This document shows positions 19,319-28,371 of a DNA stretch of 64,000 bases, in pieces (within the stretch, counting starts at the first letter, position 1; each line of letters begins with the position of its first letter). The stretch comes from Microbacterium esteraromaticum (GTDB lineage Bacteria > Actinomycetota > Actinomycetes > Actinomycetales > Microbacteriaceae). The stretch is taken from NCBI RefSeq assembly GCF_017303215.1, contig NZ_JAEMWU010000001.1, forward strand, positions 1,116,001 through 1,180,000. Reading direction: 5' to 3'. Under the pieces are notes generated by a model. The model ran no database searches. It was not told where the DNA came from and was given only the letters and a program-made list of their open reading frames with translations. A program made the position numbers and the translations under genes.

Positions 19319-19422
19319 GCTCCCATCCTGCCCTGCCGCCGCCGCGCCCGGCAGAGCCGCCGCGCCGCTGTAGTAGGTTCGGAGCGGGTGCTCGATCGGG
19401 GGAGCAAGGGGGAGCCGCACAC

Positions 19423-20475
19423 ATGACGAACGTGTTCGATGTCGCAGCTCTCGGCTCCCGAGTGCGGCTGGCCTTCGACGACGACGTGCCCACCGCGACC
19501 GTCGAGGCCGTGCGCGGCGCATGGATCGACGCGGCGCTGCGTACGCCCGGAGCACCGGATGCCCTCGTGCCGGTCACCGCCGAACGCGAAGCGGACGCCA
19601 TGGCCGAGCGCCTCAGCGTCGAGGTGACGCTCGCGGCATTGCGGCAGCGGCGCGGAGAGCTGCTGATGTTCCACGCGGCGGGGATCGCCGATGCGCGCGG
19701 CCGGGTCGCGGCGTTCGTGGGCCCGTCCGGTCGCGGCAAGACCACCCTCGCTCGCGCGATCGGGCAGCACTTCGGGTACGTCTCGGACGAGACGGTCGGT
19801 GCCGAACCAGGCGGGCGCGTGCTGCCGTACCGCAAGCCGCTGTCGGTGGTGCGCCGCGGTGCGCCCAAGCAGCAGGTCGCACCCCGGGCGTTCGGGCTGG
19901 TAGGTGCCGATGACGTTCGCCTGCGTTTGGAGGCGCTCACGATTCTTGATCGGGATGCCACGGTCGAGACGCCTATTGTCGAGTCGGTCGATTTCTGCGA
20001 TGCGGTCGCCGAGATCGTGCCGCAGATGAGCTATCTGGCCGACCTGTCCGCGCCGTTGCAGACGCTCGCGTCAACGGTCGATCGCATCGGCGGGTTCACG
20101 CGGCTGCGGTACTCGGATGTCGAGTCGGTGGCTCCGCTGCTGCCGGGGCTGCTCGACCACCGCGGCGCGGGTGCGACGTGGCACGCGGTTCCCGCCGCGC
20201 AGGGCACGGTGCTCGGCGGCAGGTACACCGCGGCCCCCGTGCTCGATGCTGTGCGTTTCGGCGACCGTGCCGTGCTGTTCACCGGTCGGCGCGTGCAGGT
20301 GCTCGACGGTATCGCCCCAGTGGTGTGGGATGCGCTTCGCGCCGGCCACGACCTCGATGGCGTCATCGCTGCTGTCACCGACGAGTTCGGGGAGCCTCCG
20401 CACGGCGACGCGCGCATGATCGTGGAGTCGACGATGGATCAGCTGGTCGGCGAGGGGATCCTCGCCGGCGCGTGA
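19423..20475 (+). CDS. HPr-kinase-like P-loop protein fused to a C-terminal PqqD-like domain
   Basis: A 350-residue protein. An N-terminal domain of about 80 residues leads to a P-loop, AAFVGPSGRGKTTLARAIG, and YVSDETVG as the expected acidic partner, as in HPr kinase/phosphorylase-related proteins. From about residue 265 a PqqD-like domain is visible: VRFGDRAVLFTGRRVQVLDG followed by APVVWDALRAG and a helical C-terminus. HPr-kinase-related proteins, PqqD-like proteins and nucleotidyltransferases co-occur in exopolysaccharide loci of other phyla; the other two are at 5622 and 6506. A strong site (AAGGGGGAG) precedes the ATG. The protein substrate is unknown. Confidence 0.75.
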   Translation: MTNVFDVAALGSRVRLAFDDDVPTATVEAVRGAWIDAALRTPGAPDALVPVTAEREADAMAERLSVEVTLAALRQRRGELLMFHAAGIADARGRVAAFVGPSGRGKTTLARAIGQHFGYVSDETVGAEPGGRVLPYRKPLSVVRRGAPKQQVAPRAFGLVGADDVRLRLEALTILDRDATVETPIVESVDFCDAVAEIVPQMSYLADLSAPLQTLASTVDRIGGFTRLRYSDVESVAPLLPGLLDHRGAGATWHAVPAAQGTVLGGRYTAAPVLDAVRFGDRAVLFTGRRVQVLDGIAPVVWDALRAGHDLDGVIAAVTDEFGEPPHGDARMIVESTMDQLVGEGILAGA

Positions 20476-20481
20476 GGGCTG

Positions 20482-21921
20482 TCAGGCCTTCGCCGTCGTC
20501 CGGCGCTTGGGCTTGGCCTGTGCCTGGCTCAGCTCAGGCTCGGCCTGCTCGGTGGTGTGCGTTGAGCCGTACGTGTAGCTGCCGTAGCCGTAGCTGTCGG
20601 GCCCCTTGGTGGGCAGCATCGTGACAATGGTGCCGAGCAGGTCGACGCCGGCGGTCGCGAGGGTGCGCACAGCGCCGGCGAGTTCCTGCTTCTTGGTCTT
20701 GCCTGACGCGGCCACGAGGATCACACCGCGGGTCTTCTTGCCGAGCACGGCGGCGTCGGTGACCAGTAGCAGTGGCGGTGCGTCGATCAGCACGTAGTCG
20801 AAGTACTCGCCGAGCGGCTGCAACACCTGGTTCATTGCGGCCGAGCCGAGCAACTCGCTGGGGTTCGGGGGCACACGCCCGCTGGTGAGTACGAACAGTT
20901 CGTTCTTGCCCCACTTCTGCAGGGCATCGGCGACGTCGACGCGGCCGATCAGCACGTCGGTGAGCCCGACGCCGCCCTCGAGCCCCATGTAGTCGGCGAT
21001 GCGGGGCAGGCGCAGGTCGCCATCGACGAGTGCGACCCGTGCTCCGGTCTCGGCCAGCGCGATCGCCAGGTTGGCGGTGGTGGTCGATTTGCCCTCGCCG
21101 GGGCCGGCGCTCGAGACGACGAACACGCGGCCGCCGCCCTCGACATCGAGGAACTGCAGGTTGGTGCGCAGGCTGCGGAACGACTCGGCGCGCGGGCTGC
21201 GCGGGTCGGCGTGCACGATCAGCGGACGCTTTTGTGCTTCGGGGTCGAAGGCGATACCGCCGAGCATCGGGCGGTCGGTGATCTCTTCGAGGTCGTGCAG
21301 CGTGTGGATGCGCGTGTCGAGTACGGTGCGCAGCATGGCGATGCCGATGCCGAACGCCAGGCCGAGCAAACCGCCCAGCGCGATCAGCATGCGCACGTTG
21401 GGGCTGGCTGCCGCGGTGGGCGCGACGGCCGGTTCGGTGACTGTCACCAGCACGGGGCTGGCACCGTCCTCTGATGCGGGCTGTTCGAGGGTGTTCTGCA
21501 CGACGTCGGTGAAGCTGCCGGCGACGGCGTTGGCGATGACGGCGGCCTGTTCCGGGTCGCCGTCGGTGACCGAGATATCGATGAGTACCGTGTTCAGGGG
21601 CGCCGAGGCCGACACCTGCGGGGCGAGCTTGCCGGCGGTGGTGTCGAGCCCGAGCTCGTCGATGACCGGGTCGAGCACGAGCGCGGTGTTGATCACATCG
21701 ACGTAGCTGGTGACCATCTGCCGGGCGAAAGTGGTGCCCTGCACGAGGTCGCCGGTAGCGGCACCCTCAGTGCGCACCGAGACGTACAGCTGGGTGGATG
21801 CCACATACTTCGGCGCCTGCAGCGCGGCGTAGCCGGCACCCCCCGCGAGTCCGAGCACAAGCAAAGCCAGGATCAGGATCCAGTTCTTGTGCAGGATGCG
21901 TATGTAGTCGCGAAGCTCCAA
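20482..21921 (-). CDS. Wzz/BY-type polysaccharide tyrosine autokinase
   Basis: A 479-residue membrane kinase that controls polymer chain length and export. The N-terminal Wzz part has a membrane helix at residues 14-34 and another near 180-200. The cytoplasmic BY-kinase part has Walker A (SSAGPGEGKSTTTANLAIA), Walker A' (VALVDGDLRLP) and Walker B (VLIDAPPLL). The C-terminal tail holds a tyrosine cluster, SYGYGSYTYG, the expected autophosphorylation site. Start is TTG with GGGGGAG five bases upstream. It lies 65 bases downstream of a paralogue and is convergent with the HPr-kinase-like gene, six bases apart. Confidence 0.93.
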   Translation of the reverse strand: MELRDYIRILHKNWILILALLVLGLAGGAGYAALQAPKYVASTQLYVSVRTEGAATGDLVQGTTFARQMVTSYVDVINTALVLDPVIDELGLDTTAGKLAPQVSASAPLNTVLIDISVTDGDPEQAAVIANAVAGSFTDVVQNTLEQPASEDGASPVLVTVTEPAVAPTAAASPNVRMLIALGGLLGLAFGIGIAMLRTVLDTRIHTLHDLEEITDRPMLGGIAFDPEAQKRPLIVHADPRSPRAESFRSLRTNLQFLDVEGGGRVFVVSSAGPGEGKSTTTANLAIALAETGARVALVDGDLRLPRIADYMGLEGGVGLTDVLIGRVDVADALQKWGKNELFVLTSGRVPPNPSELLGSAAMNQVLQPLGEYFDYVLIDAPPLLLVTDAAVLGKKTRGVILVAASGKTKKQELAGAVRTLATAGVDLLGTIVTMLPTKGPDSYGYGSYTYGSTHTTEQAEPELSQAQAKPKRRTTAKA

Positions 21922-21986
21922 CGCAACTCCCCCTCGTTTAGGTCAATCTGTCGATTCTCACACACCGGGCCGGACGCCCTGGGCGC

Positions 21987-23354
21987 TCAGGACTTGGCGA
22001 GTGCGCCGTACCCGTAGGTGCCGTAGGCGGTCTTGTCGGCGCCGCGGATGGGCAGCATGGTGACGACGGCTCCGAGCACACGGCCGTCGGCCGCGGTGAT
22101 GCGGTCGGCGGCGGCGGCGAGGTGGTCGCCGCTCGTCACGTCGGCCGCGACAACGAGAATCACTCCGGTGGTCAGGCGCGAGAGCACCGCGGCGTCGGTG
22201 ACGGGCAGCACGGGCGGTGCGTCGATGATGACGACGTCGAAGGCCGCCTTGAGGTCATCGATCAGGGTGCGCATCGCGTCGGAGCCGAGCAGCTCGGCGG
22301 GGTTCGGTGGCACCGTGCCGGCGGGCAGGGCGAAGAATGTGCCGCGTCCCCACCGCTGGATCACGTCGTTCACGGCGACACGGCCGATGAGCACGTCGGT
22401 CAGGCCGATCGCGCCTTCGATGCCGAGCAGTCCCGCGACGCGGGGCTTGCGCAGGTCGGCGTCGACGAGCGCGACGCGGTAGCCGGCTTCGCCGAGGGCG
22501 ATGGCCAGGTTCGCGGCGGTGGTCGACTTGCCTTCGGCGGGGCCGGCGCTGGTGACGACGAAGACGCCGGTCTCGTCGATCGGAAAGAGGAATCGCACGT
22601 TGGTGCGCAGGCTGCGGTAGGCCTCGGCGCGCGGGTCGCGCGGGGCATTGGCCATGATCAGCGGGCGTGCGGCCGCCTTCGGGTCGAGAGCGATGCCGCC
22701 CAGCACGGGGCCGATCGCCTTGTCGACGTCTTCGATGCGGCGGATACGACGGTCGAGCGTGCCGCGCAGCAGGGCGATGCCGATGCCGGCGCCCAGGCCG
22801 AGCAGTGTGCCGAGGGCGATGTACATCGGCACGTTGGGTGCGGCGGGCGTGGTGGGCACGGTCGCGGTTTGCAGCGGGACGATGCGGATGCTGTAGGCAG
22901 CGCCGTCGCGCTGTTCGACGCGATCGGTGATCACGGTCGAGAAGCTGTCGCCGATGGCGTTGGCGATGCGCGCGGCTTGGCCGGGGTTGGCGTCGGTGAC
23001 GGTGACGGTGAGGATCACGCCGCGGGTGGCGACGCCGACATCGACCTTGGATGCCAGTTGCTGAGTGGTGAAGTCGAGGCCGACGTCGTCGACCACGGGT
23101 TGCAGCACGAGCGAGCTGGTCACTACACGGCGGTAGCTTTCGACGACCTGCTGGGCGTAGCTGTTCGCCTGGTTCATCTCCCACGATGTGGCGCTGTCGC
23201 CGGTGTCGACGGCGACCATCAACTGCGTCGAGGCTTCGTAGCGTTGTGGGGTGAGCAGAGCTGCGAGCGTGCCGGCACTCAGACCGATCAGGGTCGCCGC
23301 GATCACGACGACGAGGTGTCGTCGCAGAACGCGGATGTAATCGCGCAGGTCCAT
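21987..23354 (-). CDS. Wzz/BY-type polysaccharide tyrosine autokinase (paralogue)
   Basis: A 455-residue paralogue of the neighbouring kinase with the same plan. It has an N-terminal helix (LVVVIAATLIGLSAGTLAAL), a second helix near residue 180, Walker A (TSAGPAEGKSTTAANLAIAL), Walker A' (VALVDADLRKPRV) and Walker B (VVIIDAPPVLP). Its tyrosine tail TAYGTYGYG is shorter. Two diverged kinases in tandem suggest either control of two polymers or a catalytic/regulatory pair. The start ATG at 23354 follows GGGAGC. It is the first gene of the pair and is divergent from the coiled-coil gene at 23413. Confidence 0.93.
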   Translation of the reverse strand: MDLRDYIRVLRRHLVVVIAATLIGLSAGTLAALLTPQRYEASTQLMVAVDTGDSATSWEMNQANSYAQQVVESYRRVVTSSLVLQPVVDDVGLDFTTQQLASKVDVGVATRGVILTVTVTDANPGQAARIANAIGDSFSTVITDRVEQRDGAAYSIRIVPLQTATVPTTPAAPNVPMYIALGTLLGLGAGIGIALLRGTLDRRIRRIEDVDKAIGPVLGGIALDPKAAARPLIMANAPRDPRAEAYRSLRTNVRFLFPIDETGVFVVTSAGPAEGKSTTAANLAIALGEAGYRVALVDADLRKPRVAGLLGIEGAIGLTDVLIGRVAVNDVIQRWGRGTFFALPAGTVPPNPAELLGSDAMRTLIDDLKAAFDVVIIDAPPVLPVTDAAVLSRLTTGVILVVAADVTSGDHLAAAADRITAADGRVLGAVVTMLPIRGADKTAYGTYGYGALAKS

Positions 23355-23412
23355 CGTGCTCCCGGTCGGCGGGCCACGGGGCTGTTCCCCGAGTATCCTC
23401 AGAGGCTACTGG

Positions 23413-24675
23413 GTGTCGATGTCGACACCAGAATTCGCGATGAGGACCACCGATGAGCACACACCGATGACGACTCTTGACGATCTCTTTCCCGACGGCC
23501 CGCGCCAGATGGCGGCGCCTGTGGTCGATGACCACCACACGGTGCGACGACTCGATGCCATGCTCGGTGATCGGCGTGCTGATCTTGACCGCACGCAACG
23601 GGCATCCGCTCGGCCTGCGCTGGTGGCGATGGTCGACGGCGCTGTCGCCGATGCGCGCCCGCTCGGCGAGGTGCCGCCGGTGTCGCGCCCAGACGGGCGT
23701 CGGCGACGCCGGTTCGACGCGATCAGCGTCGCGGCGGGTGGGCTCGCGGTGGCTGCTCTCGTCGTGACGGGAGCGATCGGGGGAGTGCAACTGGCGACGG
23801 CCAGCCCTGCCGATGAGGCGCTGAGCGCGCTGGCAGCCGATGAGAAGACGATCGACAGTGCGATGGCGGGACTCCAGTCGGCGCACGCCCGGCTCGCCGA
23901 GTCGATCTCCGAGGCGGATGCTGCCGCGGCCGCGCTACCGGCCGAGCTGCAGCAGGTGCGTGAGGCGACCGACCCGGCGGACATTCCGCCGGGATGGACC
24001 GAGGCGCCCGAGGATGCCGGTGTGATCGCGATCGCTGACCCGGCCGCGCTTGATGCGGTTCTGGCGGCGGTCGAGTCGTACCGCACGGATCTGGCGGCGG
24101 TTGAGTTGTCCGAGGTTCCGGCGGAGTACGCCCGGGCCGATATCGACGCGGACTCGCTTGATGAGGTGGCTGCGGCGATCGATGCGGCGCAGCAGCAGCT
24201 GGCGCAGATCGACCGGGCGACGGCGGCGCTGCGCGAGACGCGCATGGCGGTCGATGCGCGGACGGCGCAGTTTGAAGCCGAGTTGGCGGTGTTCACCGCG
24301 ACGTTCCCCGGGCTGGCGCAGACCGTGGTCGAGCAGAATCCCGACGCCGAGCCCGAGTTAGCCGCAGCCGTGGTCGCGGCGGGGCAGGCGGTGGCGCGTG
24401 CAGACCTGCTCGAGGCGCACGGCACAGCGGTGCTCGTGCCGTATCGCGAGGCCGTCGTCGCTCTGGTCGAGAGTCAGGTGTATGCCGACCGGGTGCGGGC
24501 AGAGCAGGAGCGGCGCGAAGAAGAGGAACGTCAGCGCCAGCAAGAACAGCAGCCGCAACCGGAAGTCTCGCCCGACCCGGTGGAGCCCGATCCTGAGCCC
24601 GACGATACACCGGTCGAACCGATTCCGGCCCCGGTGGAACCGACGGATCCATCTGAGGCGGGCGCTGGCGTATAG
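23413..24675 (+). CDS. Single-pass coiled-coil membrane protein, unknown function
   Basis: A roughly 420-residue protein. The cytoplasmic N-terminus of about 95 residues is followed by one hydrophobic helix (ISVAAGGLAVAALVVTGAIG). A long Ala/Glu-rich, largely helical and coiled-coil extracytoplasmic region comes next, and the tail is Pro/Glu/Asp-rich. GTG at 23413 is chosen because AGAGG lies seven bases upstream; in-frame ATGs at 23419, 23440 and 23467 are alternatives. It starts 58 bases from the divergent BY-kinase gene, so a linked role in chain-length control or export is plausible. No family is recognised. Confidence 0.7.
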   Translation: MSMSTPEFAMRTTDEHTPMTTLDDLFPDGPRQMAAPVVDDHHTVRRLDAMLGDRRADLDRTQRASARPALVAMVDGAVADARPLGEVPPVSRPDGRRRRRFDAISVAAGGLAVAALVVTGAIGGVQLATASPADEALSALAADEKTIDSAMAGLQSAHARLAESISEADAAAAALPAELQQVREATDPADIPPGWTEAPEDAGVIAIADPAALDAVLAAVESYRTDLAAVELSEVPAEYARADIDADSLDEVAAAIDAAQQQLAQIDRATAALRETRMAVDARTAQFEAELAVFTATFPGLAQTVVEQNPDAEPELAAAVVAAGQAVARADLLEAHGTAVLVPYREAVVALVESQVYADRVRAEQERREEEERQRQQEQQPQPEVSPDPVEPDPEPDDTPVEPIPAPVEPTDPSEAGAGV

Positions 24676-24724
24676 TGGCCGAAACTTAGAGTTTCATGTG
24701 AGAATATGTACGCGGCGTTAGGTT

Positions 24725-26623
24725 ATGCGGAGGGACGACCGGATGGTGCCACGGGGGGCTGATGTTGTCGCGCCAGCGACCGGAGAGATCACTGTTCCAT
24801 TGCACGTGAGGGTGGGGCGCCGTCGTCGTCGCGTTATGGCTGCGATCGTGGACGGCGCCGCGTGGGTGCTCGGTGTGCTGCTCGCGGTGATGCTGCGGTT
24901 CGAGCTTGCGATGCCACCGCACGGTTGGGCCGCGACGATCGTGCTCGCGCTCGTCGCAGGGGCGCTACAGGTTGCGGCTGGCTACGCCACGAAGCTGTAC
25001 CGTGGCCGGCACACCTATGGGTCGTTCGATGAGGTGCTGCTTCTCGGCCTGATCGTGCTGAGCAACACCTTCGTCCTGGGCCTGCTCGTGATTATGTTCG
25101 GGGTGCAGACCGGCGTGCCGCGCGGCACGATGTTCTTGGCGGCGCCGATTGTGCTGCTGTTGATGTTCGGCGTGCGCTACATGGCGCGTCTGATGATCGA
25201 TCGTTCACGCAAGCCAGGCAACGACGCCGAGCCCGCGCTGATTGTGGGGGCGGGGTACATCGCCGACAAACTGCTGCACAACATCACCACCGATCCGACA
25301 TCGCCGATCCGGCCTATCGGGCTGGTCGATGACGACGAGGCTAAACGCAACCTGGTGCTGCGTGGTGTTCCGGTCGTCGGGCGCACGTCCCAGATCGAGG
25401 AAGCGATCGCACGTACCGGCGCGAAAATGCTGGTCATCGCAATTGGCCAGGCCGACAGCGTACTGCTTCGCTCGATCAGCGACCGCGCCGTCAAGGCGGG
25501 CGCGCGCGTTGCGATCACGCCGTCACTGAACGCGCTCGCTTCGGGCGAGCTGTCACCGACTGATGTGCGAGATATCAGCATCGAAGACCTGATCGGGCGT
25601 CACCCGGTCGACACGAACGTCGAGTTGATCGCCGGGTACATCACGGGAAAGCGTGTATTGGTGACCGGTGCTGGCGGCTCGATTGGCTCGGAGCTGTGCC
25701 GGCAACTGTCGAAGTTTGGCCCGGCCGAGCTGATCATGCTCGACCGCGACGAGACGGGTCTGCAGCTCGCCCAACTGGGTACGTCGGGGCATGGGTTGCT
25801 GCACACCGACGAGGTGGTGTTGGCGAACATCCGGGAGGAGGAGGTCATCACGAGCCTCTTCGAGAAGCGGCGGCCCGAGGTCGTCTTTCATGCGGCGGCG
25901 CTCAAGCACCTGCCGATGCTCGAGCAGTATCCCGATGAGGCATGGAAGACGAATGTGCTCGGCACACGCAACGTGCTGGCGGCGGCGATGGCGGTTGGTG
26001 TTGAGCACTTTGTCAACATCTCGACTGACAAAGCCGCGAACCCGACCAGTGTGCTGGGGCACTCTAAGAGGGTGGCCGAGAAGCTCACCGCGTGGGCGGC
26101 CGAGCAGAGCGGCATGAACTACGTGTCGGTGCGATTCGGCAACGTCATCGGCAGTCGCGGGTCGATGCTACCGACGTTTCAGGCGCTGATCCGTGAGGGC
26201 AAGCCGTTGACGGTGACCCACCCCGATGCGACGCGGTTCTTCATGACGATTCCCGAGGCATGCCAGCTGGTGATTCAAGCTGGCGGCATCGGGCGTCCTG
26301 GTGAGGTGCTGATTCTCGACATGGGCGAGCCGGTGTCGATTCTTGAGGTGGCCAAGCGCATGATCGCAATGTCGGGCAAGAAAATCGAGATTGTGTTCAC
26401 GGGGCTGCGCTCGGGCGAAAAGCTACACGAGGAGTTGGTGGGATCGCGTGAGAACCTGGAGCGACCGTTTCACCCGCAGGTCTCGCACACCCGGGCGGAT
26501 TCGATCAGTCCTGAACGACTCGACAAAGCAGGTTGGAAGGCACGTATGAGGGCTGAGCCCCGTGACAATGACACCTCACTGATCGAGATGCTGAGCATCG
26601 AGACGGTGCGTTCGAATGGCTGA
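24725..26623 (+). CDS. Membrane-bound UDP-GlcNAc 4,6-dehydratase-like protein (CapD/PglF family)
   Basis: A 632-residue enzyme with four N-terminal transmembrane helices, then a first Rossmann-like domain (ALIVGAGYIADKLLHN) and a catalytic SDR domain from about residue 310 (VLVTGAGGSIGSELCRQL). The catalytic region NISTDKAANPTSVLGHSKR keeps the Asp-Lys pair of this family, with Leu where classic SDRs have Tyr, as in WbpM/PglF relatives. It should convert UDP-GlcNAc to the 4-keto-6-deoxy sugar. The following aminotransferase overlaps it by eight bases, which fits the first step of a bacillosamine-like pathway. Confidence 0.9.
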   Translation: MRRDDRMVPRGADVVAPATGEITVPLHVRVGRRRRRVMAAIVDGAAWVLGVLLAVMLRFELAMPPHGWAATIVLALVAGALQVAAGYATKLYRGRHTYGSFDEVLLLGLIVLSNTFVLGLLVIMFGVQTGVPRGTMFLAAPIVLLLMFGVRYMARLMIDRSRKPGNDAEPALIVGAGYIADKLLHNITTDPTSPIRPIGLVDDDEAKRNLVLRGVPVVGRTSQIEEAIARTGAKMLVIAIGQADSVLLRSISDRAVKAGARVAITPSLNALASGELSPTDVRDISIEDLIGRHPVDTNVELIAGYITGKRVLVTGAGGSIGSELCRQLSKFGPAELIMLDRDETGLQLAQLGTSGHGLLHTDEVVLANIREEEVITSLFEKRRPEVVFHAAALKHLPMLEQYPDEAWKTNVLGTRNVLAAAMAVGVEHFVNISTDKAANPTSVLGHSKRVAEKLTAWAAEQSGMNYVSVRFGNVIGSRGSMLPTFQALIREGKPLTVTHPDATRFFMTIPEACQLVIQAGGIGRPGEVLILDMGEPVSILEVAKRMIAMSGKKIEIVFTGLRSGEKLHEELVGSRENLERPFHPQVSHTRADSISPERLDKAGWKARMRAEPRDNDTSLIEMLSIETVRSNG

Positions 26624-27749
26624 ACGGATCTACATGTCGTCGCCCGACGTTGGCGAACTTGAAGAGCAGGCGGTCGTCGCTGCGATGCGGTCTGGGTGGA
26701 TTGCGCCGCTGGGGCCCGACGTCGACGCCTTCGAATGCGAGCTGGCCGAACGTGTGGGAGTGGCACACGGCGTCGCACTGAGCTCGGGTACCGCGGCGCT
26801 GCACCTAGGCTTGCTGACCTTGGGTGTCGGCCCGGGAGATGTCGTATTGACGTCGACCATGACGTTCGCCGCGACCACGAACGCGATCGTGTACACGGGT
26901 GCCGAACCCTACTTCATCGATGCGGACCTCTCGACAGGGAACATGGATCCAGCGTTGCTGCGTGTGGCGTTGACGAAGTTGCGCGCAACGGGTGAGCGAG
27001 TCGCTGCGATCGTGCCCGTCGACCTACTCGGCAAGGCGGTCGACTACACGAGTATTTTGGCGATCGCTGACGAGTTCGGCGTGCCTGTGTTGGCTGATGC
27101 GGCCGAGTCGCTGGGGGCGACGCACCAGGGTAAGGCAGCGGGCAGTTTTGGACGGGCCTCGATCGTCTCGTTCAACGGCAACAAGATCATGACAACGTCG
27201 GGTGGCGGCATGCTGCTGACCGACGACACGGACTTCGCACATCACGTGCGCTACCTCGCAACGCAGGCGCGTCAGCCGGTCGTGCACTATGAGCACACCG
27301 ACGTCGGGTACAACTACCGCATGAGCAATCTGCTCGCGGCGCTCGGCAGGGCTCAACTGTCGCGACTCGATGAGATGATCGCTCGGCGGCGTGAGATACG
27401 CGAGCTTTACAAGCAGATGTTCGCTGGTGTCGATGGCGTCGAGGTCTTCGGCGCCAAGGGCGATGAAGCCGACAACGTGTGGCTGACGTCGATTCTGGTC
27501 GAGGGGGATGTCGCGGGCTGGCGGCCTTCAGACCTATCGGCTGCGCTGGCTGAGGACAACATCGAGAGCCGACCAATGTGGAAGCCGATGCACATGCAGC
27601 CGGTCTTCGTGGGGCATCGCGGTGAGATCAACGGCGCGTCTAGGAAGCTGTTTGAGCGTGGCCTGACGTTGCCCAGCGGGTCTGCACTGACGCGGGAGCA
27701 ACGCGCTCGTGTCGTCGGCAAGCTCGATGACTTCTTGGCGGGGCGGTGA
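26616..27749 (+). CDS. DegT/DnrJ/EryC1/StrS aminotransferase (PglE-like)
   Basis: A 377-residue PLP enzyme that adds an amino group to a 4-keto sugar nucleotide. It has IAPLGPDVDAFECELAERVG, the SSGTAALHLGL phosphate-binding segment, VLADAAESLGATHQGK with the PLP Asp, and SFNGNKIMTTSGGGML with the PLP lysine. The NYRMSNLLAALGRAQL region is characteristic. Its position directly after the dehydratase and before PglC- and PglD-like genes points to UDP-4-amino-4,6-dideoxy-GlcNAc formation. Alternatives are perosamine or quinovosamine-type products. Confidence 0.9.
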   Translation: MAERIYMSSPDVGELEEQAVVAAMRSGWIAPLGPDVDAFECELAERVGVAHGVALSSGTAALHLGLLTLGVGPGDVVLTSTMTFAATTNAIVYTGAEPYFIDADLSTGNMDPALLRVALTKLRATGERVAAIVPVDLLGKAVDYTSILAIADEFGVPVLADAAESLGATHQGKAAGSFGRASIVSFNGNKIMTTSGGGMLLTDDTDFAHHVRYLATQARQPVVHYEHTDVGYNYRMSNLLAALGRAQLSRLDEMIARRREIRELYKQMFAGVDGVEVFGAKGDEADNVWLTSILVEGDVAGWRPSDLSAALAEDNIESRPMWKPMHMQPVFVGHRGEINGASRKLFERGLTLPSGSALTREQRARVVGKLDDFLAGR

Positions 27750-27750
27750 C

Positions 27751-28371
27751 GTGGCAGATCGTTCTCGCCCTTATGACGCGCTGAAGCGTGTCCTTGATGC
27801 TGTCAGTGCCACCGTGGCACTGATCGTGCTGTCGCCGATCATGCTGATTGTTGCGGCGCTTGTCGCCGCAAATCTCGGACGCCCAGTGTTGTTTTCGCAG
27901 GAGCGCCCTGGCAAAGACGAACGTATCTTCACGCTCCGCAAGTTTCGTTCAATGCGTGACCTGGACGAGGCAAAAGGCTTGGTGACTGATGAGCAACGTC
28001 TGACGCGCTTTGGTAAAGCGCTCCGGTCAACCAGCCTCGATGAGCTTCCCTCGCTGTGGAATGTGCTGCGCGGGGACATGAGCGTCGTCGGGCCCCGGCC
28101 GTTGCTCACGTCGTACCTGCCGCTATATAGCCCGGAACAAGCGAGGCGCCACGAGGTGCGTTCGGGTATCACCGGGCTCGCGCAAGCGAGTGGACGGAAT
28201 GCCCTCACTTGGGAAGACAAGTTCGTGCTTGACGTGCGGTACGTCGACAGCCGAAGCTTCGCCCTTGACGCACGAATACTGTTCGACACTGTGAAGTCAG
28301 TTGTGTCGCGCGAGGGTGTCTCGGCCGAGGGGCAGGCCACGATGTCGAAGTTCGAGGGGAACGCGGGTTGA
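27751..28371 (+). CDS. Bacterial sugar transferase (PglC-like initiating phosphoglycosyl transferase)
   Basis: A 206-residue monotopic membrane enzyme. One N-terminal hydrophobic re-entrant helix (VALIVLSPIMLIVAALVAA) leads to FSQERPGKDERIFTLRKFRSM, with the catalytic Asp-Glu region. LDELPSLWNVLRGDMSVVGP and EVRSGITGLAQASGRN are the family blocks. It lacks the extra N-terminal domain of the WbaP-type protein at 13983, so this locus has two different initiating enzymes. GTG at 27751 is used because the longer frame reads into the aminotransferase 3' end. GGGGCGG lies just upstream. Confidence 0.9.
   Translation: MADRSRPYDALKRVLDAVSATVALIVLSPIMLIVAALVAANLGRPVLFSQERPGKDERIFTLRKFRSMRDLDEAKGLVTDEQRLTRFGKALRSTSLDELPSLWNVLRGDMSVVGPRPLLTSYLPLYSPEQARRHEVRSGITGLAQASGRNALTWEDKFVLDVRYVDSRSFALDARILFDTVKSVVSREGVSAEGQATMSKFEGNAG

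Noticed and set aside
22122..23456. A 444-codon plus-strand frame opposite the second BY-kinase
   Set aside because: Composition is Gly/Asp/Val/His-rich shadow sequence, and the opposite frame has every Walker motif.
23406..24425. A 339-codon minus-strand frame opposite the coiled-coil gene
   Set aside because: Its Ser/Ala repetition mirrors the helical gene on the other strand. The plus frame has a ribosome site, a transmembrane helix and charged coiled-coil pattern.
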